From Thermoproteota archaeon (GTDB taxonomy: Archaea > Thermoproteota > EX4484-205 > JAAOZP01): DNA of 8,079 nucleotides. Location: assembly GCA_026414125.1 (NCBI GenBank), contig JAOAJQ010000051.1:1-8079 (forward strand). The letters are read 5' to 3'. The first letter of the stretch is position 1, and each line of letters begins with the position of its first letter. The notes beneath the pieces are model-generated. The model did not search any database. It was given only the letters and a program-made list of their open reading frames with translations, and had not been told where the DNA came from. Shown here piece by piece: positions 1-5,058 of this stretch. The translations under genes and the position numbers were made by a program.

Positions 1-768
1 AAAACCGTTGAAGCCATGCTTGAGTTCAACCCCCGGGAGGAATGGAGAATACCGTGCTGGAAGGAACTCGTCGAGCTCTTCAGAAGAGAACACTCTGCGA
101 AGCAAAGATTCTACAGGAGCCAGCTGGTTCCAGGTGGGAAATACCAGACCTGCTTCATGTGGCTCATAATGACGTTCGGGTTAGAGTGGACGGTTAAAGC
201 AGCGTACCGCGATCCGAAAAGGTTTGAAAGACTTTTGGAAAGGTTCCACAGGATCTCAACGTTAGAGTTCGAAGCCTGGGCTGAAACAGACATAGAGGTC
301 TTCATAAGCCACGACGACATCTGCTCCACTAGGGGGCCATTCTTCCCACCTGAGTGGCTTAAGAAACATGTTTTCCCACGCTACGAAGAGCTCTGGAGCA
401 TTTTAAAGTCGAAAGGAATAAGGGTTCTCTTCTGCTCAGACGGCGACGTCACGCAGATTGTCGACGACATTGCCAGGGCTGGTGCAGACGGCTTCATACT
501 GGAGGAGTGCAGCGACCTTAGCAGCATTGTTGAGAGACATGGCTTTGAGAAGGTTATAGTGGGGGGTGTTGACATAGGTGTTTTAACCTATGGGAATGTT
601 GGAGATGTTGTGAACGAGGTTAAAAGATGCTTGAGAATAGCTGGAGAATATCCGGGTTACTTCATAAACGTCTCCGGCTCGATTCCGGACAACGTGCCCA
701 TTGAGAATCTTGAAACATACTTTGAAGCGTGTAGAAAATATGGGAGGAGACCGTTAGAACTAACGTAG
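1..768 (+). CDS. Uroporphyrinogen decarboxylase-family protein (URO-D/methyltransferase-like), 5'-truncated by window edge
   Basis: The frame is open to base 1, and the first Met (base 16) lies inside the domain, so the true start is probably upstream. About 255 residues are visible; family members are usually around 340. The fold signature is clear: a segment with SHDDICSTRGPFF...W and then FPRYEELW (about 307-400), the strand-loop FCSDGD (430-447), the helix-loop ARAGADGF (475-498), VGGVD (about 562-576) and a C-terminal NVSGSIPDNVP segment (about 667-705). Family members include heme-pathway decarboxylases and cobalamin/methyl-transfer enzymes such as MtaA/MtbA. The HxC zinc motif of those methyltransferases is not apparent: FCS stands where a histidine-containing strand end would be expected. 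Neither decarboxylation nor methyl transfer can therefore be assigned. No heme or corrinoid gene is adjacent. The family assignment is strong; the substrate is unknown. Confidence 0.85.
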   Translation, partial: KTVEAMLEFNPREEWRIPCWKELVELFRREHSAKQRFYRSQLVPGGKYQTCFMWLIMTFGLEWTVKAAYRDPKRFERLLERFHRISTLEFEAWAETDIEVFISHDDICSTRGPFFPPEWLKKHVFPRYEELWSILKSKGIRVLFCSDGDVTQIVDDIARAGADGFILEECSDLSSIVERHGFEKVIVGGVDIGVLTYGNVGDVVNEVKRCLRIAGEYPGYFINVSGSIPDNVPIENLETYFEACRKYGRRPLELT

Positions 769-779
769 CATGTACACCT

Positions 780-818
780 TCGTTTTTAGACAGTTTAAGA
801 CTTTTCGTCGAAAAACGA
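780..818. repeat. Inverted repeat (hairpin) downstream of the URO-D-like gene
   Basis: Arms 780-791 (TCGTTTTTAGAC) and 807-818 (GTCGAAAAACGA) pair over 12 bp with one mismatch, around a 15-base loop that contains its own T-run. The repeat starts 11 bases after the URO-D-like stop codon and ends 5 bases before the next candidate start (824). It could act as a terminator-like or processing hairpin for the upstream gene, or be an operator for the downstream one. The function is inferred from position only. Confidence 0.45.
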
Positions 819-823
819 CAAGG

Positions 824-1390
824 ATGAAAGACTGGGAAAGTCATGGAGAAGTCTGTGGGAAAACAGGAGTTTTCTTCATACTGCTGCTAACCCTCCCGCT
901 AGTAGTTTTCGAGGGCGACTTCCTGAAGGGAAGTGTCGCGATAACCTGATACAGTCTGAAAAACTATGGGCAGCCTGTTGACCACCCTGCCTTAGCAACA
1001 ATGCCCTTCCTCTCCATACCCGCGTTCAGCGTAGCCTTCTTCAGCATTTCAACCGGCCTGTTAACATTCTTTAAAGTGTTCAGAAGCGAGAGGGTCAGCC
1101 ATATTATTGTTGAACTTTTAATAGGTGGTTTAGAGGCTTGCATTGTTTTCACCGGCAGCCTATACTCGCTCATGTTAAACGTCATGCACGCCATATCCAT
1201 CCTTCCGACGCAGGTTGGCGGATCCGGTTCAGCGGGGCTCCTCGTGATCCAAGGATCGGTGAGAAAAGAAACCGTTACAACAATATTGATACGCCAGTTT
1301 TACCCGTTGGCTTTCATAAACATGCTTTTCCTAGTACTCATTGCAATAATAGGCTATGAAACCACCAGAGCCTTAGAGGCGGCCTCGTGA
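824..1390 (+). pseudogene. Small multi-span membrane protein interrupted by an in-frame TGA
   Basis: One frame runs from ATG 824 to the stop at 1388-1390 (188 codons), broken only by TGA at 947-949 (codon 42). The part before it begins MKDWESHGEV and has a hydrophobic segment (about codons 15-30). The part after continues at once in the same frame with membrane-like segments at about 61-85, 93-125 and 158-178, plus a glycine-rich loop VGGSGSAG (about 131-138). The continuity across the stop suggests a recent nonsense mutation, for example Trp TGG to TGA, or a base-call error. The internal ATG at 1001 has no Shine-Dalgarno and would lose the first membrane segment. A weak TATA-like GTTTAAGA (793-800) lies about 27 bases before ATG 824, compatible with a leaderless transcript. 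I do not recognise the family. It could also be an intact gene if the TGA is an error or is read through. Confidence 0.55.
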
Positions 1391-1487
1391 ATCGTTTCAG
1401 AGACAGGAAAAAGCATGCGGAGAGAAAGCACACCCATAATCCTGCCTGAGACTAAGAAAACTCATCCTGATGCGTCACGCTTGATTT

Positions 1488-1500
1488 AGGAAAAAAAGAA
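1488..1500 (-). terminator. T-rich terminator of the RAM gene pair
   Basis: On the minus strand, just after the stop codon of the second RAM gene, the transcript would read a T-run of seven (1491-1497) flanked by further pyrimidines (CTTTTTTTCC). Archaeal RNA polymerase commonly terminates at U-rich tracts without a strong hairpin, and no strong stem is visible here. The position, immediately downstream of the last gene, supports the call. Confidence 0.5.
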
Positions 1501-1503
1501 GGA

Positions 1504-1731
1504 TTAGGCTGCCTCTATTAGGGTCTCAGTGCTTCTAACTCCTTTCAAAGCAAGTATTTTCAACGCTGTTTTCTTCAACTCTTTAACGTCCTCAGCCTTA
1601 ATAAAGACCACAACATCAAACCTTCCGAAAACAGGGTAAGCATCTACAACACCCTTGATCTTCAAAGCCGTTTGACATATTTCTAGGGCGGCAGCGTAAC
1701 CAGCTTTAACAAGCATAACGCCCCTCACCAT
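1504..1731 (-). CDS. Stand-alone Lrp/AsnC ligand-binding (RAM) domain protein, second of a tandem pair
   Basis: This 75-residue protein is a single RAM (AsnC_trans_reg) domain with the beta-alpha-beta-beta-alpha-beta pattern: MLVKAG strand, helix to about residue 25, KGVVDAYPVFGRFDVVV hairpin (about 26-43), helix VKELKKTALKIL, and last strand RSTETLIEA. Full Lrp/AsnC regulators are about 150 residues with an N-terminal helix-turn-helix; none is present here, so the length is complete for a RAM-only protein. RAM domains dimerise, often to octamers, and bind amino acids in the dimer interface. The protein cannot be expected to bind DNA alone. It starts 4 bases after the stop of its paralogue and has a strong GGAGGTG site inside that gene's last codons, so the two are translationally coupled. 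A partner role in sensing amino acids for the adjacent glutamate genes is inferred, not shown. Confidence 0.88.
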   Translation of the reverse strand: MVRGVMLVKAGYAAALEICQTALKIKGVVDAYPVFGRFDVVVFIKAEDVKELKKTALKILALKGVRSTETLIEAA

Positions 1732-1735
1732 AGTT

Positions 1736-1963
1736 CTACACCTCCAGAGCTATGAGCGTCTCGGTTGCGAGCACACCCTTGACACCGCTGATTCTCGACA
1801 ACAGTGAAGCGAGCTCCTTGAAATCAGAAACCTTTGCATCCACAACCACGTCGGTCCTACCGAAGGTTGGGAAAACCATTTTCACACCCTTCATGCCTTT
1901 TATCTTCTTAGAAACATCCTTATGCTTCCCAGAACTGGTTTTAACCAAGATGCATGCCTTCAT
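1736..1963 (-). CDS. Stand-alone Lrp/AsnC ligand-binding (RAM) domain protein, first of a tandem pair
   Basis: This is a 75-residue RAM-only protein. It has strand MKACILVKT, a lysine-rich helix (about residues 11-22), the hairpin MKGVKMVFPTFGRTDVVVDAKV (given here in two parts: MKGVKMVFP, about 24-32, and TFGRTDVVVDAKV, about 33-45), helix FKELASLLSRI, and the closing KGVLATETLI strand. It shares the FGRxDVVV and KGVxxTETLI signatures with its downstream neighbour and is clearly paralogous to it, though the rest has diverged. There is no helix-turn-helix domain. It is the first gene of a two-gene operon with a TATA box about 28 bases upstream of its ATG, so the message is probably leaderless or nearly so. 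It lies 173 bases downstream of gdh in the same orientation. A heteromeric complex with the second RAM protein is plausible; the ligand is unknown. Confidence 0.88.
   Translation of the reverse strand: MKACILVKTSSGKHKDVSKKIKGMKGVKMVFPTFGRTDVVVDAKVSDFKELASLLSRISGVKGVLATETLIALEV
1739..1745 (-). promoter_or_regulatory. Shine-Dalgarno site of the second RAM gene
   Basis: The minus strand reads GGAGGTG, then 7 bases, then ATG. The motif matches the archaeal 16S anti-SD well and overlaps the last codons (GAG GTG TAG) of the upstream RAM gene. It fixes the ATG at 1731 as the start and indicates coupled translation of the two genes. Confidence 0.75.
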
Positions 1964-1990
1964 TTTTACGCTTATAGTAGGTGGATGGTT

Positions 1991-2006
1991 TTATATATTC
2001 TTTTTC
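1991..2006 (-). promoter_or_regulatory. BRE/TATA promoter of the RAM gene pair
   Basis: The minus strand reads GGAAAAAGAATATATAAAACC, here split as GGAAAAAG (BRE-like, purine-rich) and AATATATAA (TATA, 1991-1999). The TATA box centre is about 31 bases before the ATG at 1963, so transcription should begin about 5 bases or fewer before the start codon, giving a leaderless-type message. No Shine-Dalgarno precedes this ATG, which agrees. Confidence 0.65.
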
Positions 2007-2015
2007 CTCTTTAAA

Positions 2016-2041
2016 GACATGTTTCAATCATTGACATGCTT
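2016..2041. repeat. Short direct repeat upstream of the RAM promoter
   Basis: GACATGTTT (2016-2024) recurs as GACATGCTT (2033-2041), 8 of 9 matching with a 17-base period, 18 bases upstream of the RAM TATA box. It may be a regulator site, but short repeats of this kind arise by chance. The rest of the 1964-2136 gap holds the RAM promoter and no gene I can support. Confidence 0.25.
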
Positions 2042-2136
2042 AGCTCCCTTAAGCCTTCTCTAATCCCGCATGCCAAAGCATGTTGCAACTGGTTGGAAAC
2101 ATCGGTTTAAACATTGTGAAAACGGGTAATTGCTTT

Positions 2137-3474
2137 CTAGACCCATCCCCTAGCCTTCATCGCTTCAACAACCCTTCTAACAGCCACCACGTAGGCAGCC
2201 GTCCTAGGATCAATATCCTTATCCTTAAACTCCTTCAAGGCTTCAACAACCTCCCAGAAAGCTTTAGTCATTTTAGCGTCAAGCCTCCTGTAAACCTCCT
2301 CATAGTCCCAGTAGTATCTTGAAAGGTTCTGAACCCATTCGAAATACGATACTGTCACGCCTCCAGCGTTAGCCAGGAAGTCTGGAACAACGAACACCTT
2401 TTTCCTGTGTAGAATCTCGTCAGCCTCAGGAGTAGTAGGACCATTAGCAAGCTCAAGCACAATCCTAGCCTTAATCCTGTCAGCATTCCTCTTCGTAATC
2501 TGGTTTTCAAGGGCTGCAGGTATCAGGATGTCAACCGGAAGCTCAAGAACCTCTTCATTACTAATCTTTTTCGAAGATCCGTAGTTAATAACGCTCCCAG
2601 TCTCATCCTTAACCCTCTTAACCTTGGTGTAGGGCAGCCCGTCCTCGTTTAAAACTCCTCCTCTGGAGTCGCTCACCGCAATAACCCTAACGTTCCTGAA
2701 AAGCCTCGTCGCCAAAAGATGCGCAAGGGAGCCGGCATTGCCGTAGCCCTGTATGGCAACAGTCACCGCGTCCCCGCTTTTAGTGAGAACATCGGGAAGG
2801 CTTGAAAGCTCTTTAGGCGGCTTATAAAGTCTTTCCTCCTCCACCTTAAGACTGAAACCAAGATGCTTAGCAGCCTCCCTTAGGACGAACATTCCACCCC
2901 TTGCAGTAGCATCCTCCCTCCCTTTGGAGCCGCCAGTAATATGCAGCTTACCCGTAATAACCTCCGGCACATTGTACCCGGCTATTGCAGAATACTCATC
3001 CATCATCCAGCTCATTATCTGCGGATCCGTGTAAACATCCGGGGCAGGAATATCCTTCAAAGGCCCGAGGAAGCCTCCGAGAGCCCTAACGTAAGCCCTG
3101 GCAAGCCTTTCCTTCTCCCCTGTGCTCATCTTCTTTGGATCGCAAACAACCCCGCCCTTACCCCCGCCGTAAGGCAAGTCGAGCAGGGCACACTTCCAAG
3201 TCATCCATGCTGCTAGAGCCTTAACCGTATCCAAGTTCTCCTCAGGATGCCACCTTATCCCGCCCTTAGTCGGGCCCAAAGCATCGTTATACTGAACCCT
3301 GAAACCAGTGAAAACCCTGAAAGAACCATTATCCATCCTAACCGGAATGCTTACTATCAGCGTCCTCATGGGCTCCCTGAGAAAAGCACGCGTAGCCTCA
3401 TCCAGGTTTAGGACATCGGCGCACCTGTCTATCTGCTTCTGAGCGTTTTTAAAGGGGTTTAACTCCTCATCCAT
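2137..3474 (-). CDS. gdhA: Glutamate dehydrogenase (Glu/Leu/Phe/Val dehydrogenase family)
   Basis: It catalyses the reversible NAD(P)-linked interconversion of glutamate with 2-oxoglutarate plus ammonium, in the cytoplasm, usually as a hexamer. From ATG 3474 it is 445 residues. Seen: substrate region GPTKGGIRWHP (67-77, Lys70), catalytic PYGGGKGG (101-108, Lys106), IPAPDVYTD (142-150, Asp146), dinucleotide-binding IQGYGNAG (241-248) with SDSRGG after the second strand (268-273), and C-terminal NAGGVTVSYFEWVQN (369-383). It closely resembles Pyrococcus-type GDH (about 420 residues) but carries roughly 24 extra residues between the substrate and Rossmann domains (about 209-236). Cofactor preference cannot be read safely. 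A TTG nine codons upstream (3501) is in frame but abuts the TATA box and should not be transcribed. The gene is divergent from the glutamate synthase operon and shares a matching operator with it. Confidence 0.96.
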   Translation of the reverse strand: MDEELNPFKNAQKQIDRCADVLNLDEATRAFLREPMRTLIVSIPVRMDNGSFRVFTGFRVQYNDALGPTKGGIRWHPEENLDTVKALAAWMTWKCALLDLPYGGGKGGVVCDPKKMSTGEKERLARAYVRALGGFLGPLKDIPAPDVYTDPQIMSWMMDEYSAIAGYNVPEVITGKLHITGGSKGREDATARGGMFVLREAAKHLGFSLKVEEERLYKPPKELSSLPDVLTKSGDAVTVAIQGYGNAGSLAHLLATRLFRNVRVIAVSDSRGGVLNEDGLPYTKVKRVKDETGSVINYGSSKKISNEEVLELPVDILIPAALENQITKRNADRIKARIVLELANGPTTPEADEILHRKKVFVVPDFLANAGGVTVSYFEWVQNLSRYYWDYEEVYRRLDAKMTKAFWEVVEALKEFKDKDIDPRTAAYVVAVRRVVEAMKARGWV

Positions 3475-3502
3475 CGGATTGCGCACTGTTTTTCGTAACA
3501 AA

Positions 3503-3510
3503 AATATAAA
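3503..3510 (-). promoter_or_regulatory. TATA box of the glutamate dehydrogenase promoter
   Basis: The minus strand reads TTTATATT about 33 bases upstream of ATG 3474. Initiation about 26 bases downstream would fall near 3480, leaving a leader of only several bases and no Shine-Dalgarno. This rules out the in-frame TTG at 3501 as start. The operator 3514-3532 lies 3 bases upstream of this box, over the BRE position. Confidence 0.65.
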
Positions 3511-3513
3511 TCT

Positions 3514-3532
3514 ATCGGAATAAGTGTCCGAT
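3514..3532. promoter_or_regulatory. Operator A: 19-bp inverted repeat at the gdh promoter
   Basis: ATCGGA-N7-TCCGAT, with six perfectly paired bases per arm. It sits 3 bases upstream of the gdh TATA box, covering the BRE region where transcription factor B binds. The same arms and spacing recur at 3593-3611 at the divergent promoter, 79 bases away centre to centre. A bound regulator would block or recruit basal factors. Which protein binds is not visible here. Confidence 0.7.
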
Positions 3533-3592
3533 TCGATGCGACTTGGTTATCCCTCTCGGATCAGAAGCGCTATATAGTGTATATATTAATAA

Positions 3593-3611
3593 ATCGGAAA
3601 AATTTTCCGAT
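3593..3611. promoter_or_regulatory. Operator B: 19-bp perfect inverted repeat at the glutamate synthase promoter
   Basis: ATCGGA-N7-TCCGAT again, here palindromic through the whole 19 bases (nine pairs around a central A, with an A/T-only spacer). It ends 4 bases before the TATA box at 3616, the mirror image of operator A at gdh. The identical arms and spacing in the same promoter-relative position make a shared regulator likely. Confidence 0.72.
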
Positions 3612-3615
3612 AAGC

Positions 3616-3623
3616 TTATATAT
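3616..3623 (+). promoter_or_regulatory. TATA box of the glutamate synthase operon
   Basis: TTATATAT centred about 38 bases before ATG 3658. Initiation about 26 bases downstream would fall near 3645, giving a leader of roughly 12 bases. No Shine-Dalgarno precedes the ATG. An extra TCGGA half-site (3649-3653) lies in this leader. Further AT-rich stretches at 3570-3590 could contain an alternative TATA but were not called. Confidence 0.65.
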
Positions 3624-3657
3624 TGTACTAAATTACGCGCTTAGCTAGTCGGACAAT

Positions 3658-5058
3658 ATGAAAGCCGGAGACACGGAAAGCAGTGTTGCATTCGAGAGAT
3701 ATCATGTAAATGTGGGAGAAGCCCCTTGGAAAACCAGGCTTCCTAAAAAATTCAGAGTAAGGATTTACAATAACTGTGTGAATATCCAAGAATGTGTTCA
3801 AGCCTGTGTCTATAATGTTCATAGGGTTAGCGAAGAGGGAAAGCTTTCGGAGCCAGTTGAAGAGCTTTGCCGAGGATGTCACCGATGCACACTTTCATGT
3901 CCAAAGGGAGCAATATGTGTAGAATTAAACCCGGAGTTTCAGAGACTTGGAGATTCATACTTTACTCCTGAAAGAATAGAGAACATCTTCTTTGAGGCCG
4001 AGACTGGAAGGATCCCGGTTTCAGGAGCCGGTTACGGCGGTGTCTTCGCAGGCAGAGGGTTTGACGGCTTCTGGTTCGACTTCTCCGAAATAGTTAGGCC
4101 TACGAGGGACGGGATACACGGGAGAGAGCATATTTCAACCATGGTAGACCTCGGCAGTAAGCCGTGTATGCTTGTTTTCAGAGACTCCAGGCTTGTTTCA
4201 GAGCCTCCGAGGCTTGTCGAGATTCCTGTCCCCATGGTTCTCGACGCCCCGCTCTCCTCCTCATCAGATAGGAACCTAAGCCTTGCACTAGCAAAGGCTG
4301 TCAGCATGCTTGGCACTTTTTCAATCATCAAGGCTGAGGATTACTTCGACGACTTGTCGCCCTACGGTTTCAACTTGATGCCTAGAGTCAACCCTGATAG
4401 GGTGATAGAGTTTCCGTGGCTTATTGAATCCTCGCGGATCGTTGAACTAGATTATAAAGAGGAAATGCCGGCTGAGGAGGAAATAAAAGCGAATTTGCGA
4501 CATGTGAGAAAGCTTAATCCTTCCGCAATAGTTTGCGCAAGGTTTTCGAATCTCAACGGAGCGGTTGAGAATGCCGAGATTGCAGTGAAAGCTGGAGTGG
4601 AAGTTATTCATATTCATGTTGACGATAGCATTGTTAAACATAATCCTGACGCTATTGTAAGCACGATTAGGAAAGTTCATTCCCACCTTGTTGAAAAGCA
4701 TATGCGAAACGAGGTTTCCATTATTTCCAGCGGAGGAGTTGCTGAGGCCGCGCATGTTCCTAAATCCATAATCCTTGGTGCAGACGCGGTTGCAGTAGGA
4801 CTTGCATATCAAATCGCACTAGGATGCAAAGTATGCTACAGTGATAAGCATCAAGAAGATTGCCCAATGAGGATTGAAGATACAGATGTTAGTCTTGCTT
4901 CCCAGAGGATTGTAAACCTCATAAGCTCTTGGAGAGACCAGCTTCTAGAGGTTCTAGGTGGAATGGGTTTAAGAGAAGTGAGGAGGCTAAGAGGCGAGCT
5001 TGGTAGAGCCATATTCTACAGAGAGCTTGAGGAAAAAGTGTTTGGTGATTCTGAATGA
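3658..5058 (+). CDS. Ferredoxin-fused glutamate synthase GltB-like paralogue lacking key FMN-site motifs
   Basis: This is a 466-residue first gene of the operon. The N-terminal ferredoxin-like part has C40-x5-C46-x3-C50 and a full C71-x2-C74-x2-C77-x3-C81-P cluster motif. From about residue 100 it follows the layout of the next gene, starting with shared ETGR and GGGF/RGFDGF-like segments, and ends with ISSGG (356-360), GADAVAVG (374-381) and an LGCKVC...CP loop (388-403). The canonical glutamate synthase motifs GEGG, QGAKPGLGG and DGGxGGTGAAP have no counterpart. In the Fe-S loop the central cysteine is Asp396 (C390, C393 and C402 kept, same loop length as the neighbour). It is probably a non-catalytic or electron-transfer partner, perhaps forming a heterodimer with the canonical subunit; this is inference. 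Its stop overlaps the next start (ATGA), so co-translation is likely. The frame is intact and well conserved in composition, so it is not a pseudogene. Confidence 0.75.
   Translation: MKAGDTESSVAFERYHVNVGEAPWKTRLPKKFRVRIYNNCVNIQECVQACVYNVHRVSEEGKLSEPVEELCRGCHRCTLSCPKGAICVELNPEFQRLGDSYFTPERIENIFFEAETGRIPVSGAGYGGVFAGRGFDGFWFDFSEIVRPTRDGIHGREHISTMVDLGSKPCMLVFRDSRLVSEPPRLVEIPVPMVLDAPLSSSSDRNLSLALAKAVSMLGTFSIIKAEDYFDDLSPYGFNLMPRVNPDRVIEFPWLIESSRIVELDYKEEMPAEEEIKANLRHVRKLNPSAIVCARFSNLNGAVENAEIAVKAGVEVIHIHVDDSIVKHNPDAIVSTIRKVHSHLVEKHMRNEVSIISSGGVAEAAHVPKSIILGADAVAVGLAYQIALGCKVCYSDKHQEDCPMRIEDTDVSLASQRIVNLISSWRDQLLEVLGGMGLREVRRLRGELGRAIFYRELEEKVFGDSE
5044..5049 (+). promoter_or_regulatory. Shine-Dalgarno site of the canonical GltB gene
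   Basis: GGTGAT, a 6-base match to the archaeal anti-SD, lies 5 bases before ATG 5055 and 8 before the adjacent ATG 5058. It lies within the last codons of the upstream gene, so the two ORFs are coupled. The exact Met of the two is undecided. Confidence 0.6.

Noticed and set aside
947..949. TGA as a selenocysteine codon
   Set aside because: No known selenoprotein family matches, no SECIS-like element could be identified, and the surrounding sequence is a membrane protein loop.
1752..2063. 103-residue plus-strand ORF
   Set aside because: It is the antisense shadow of the first RAM gene and runs through its promoter; it has no start signal or recognisable domain.
2061..2136. Terminator for gdh
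   Set aside because: Downstream of the gdh stop the minus strand has only a T4 run and no clear stem, so no terminator is called; readthrough into the RAM genes remains possible.
2080..3216. Plus-strand ORFs of 80 and 91 residues across gdh
   Set aside because: Both are antisense to the unmistakable glutamate dehydrogenase frame and show no protein-like motifs.
3569..3590. Additional TATA-like stretches (CTATATAG, GTATATATTAAT)
   Set aside because: AT-rich spacer between the two operators; the better-placed TATA boxes at 3503-3510 and 3616-3623 explain both genes, so no third promoter is claimed.
3593..3611. Operator B as an NrpR nitrogen operator
   Set aside because: It contains GGAA and TTCC, but with a 5-base spacer instead of the 6-base spacer of methanococcal sites, and operator A lacks the TTCC arm. 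The shared feature is ATCGGA-N7-TCCGAT.
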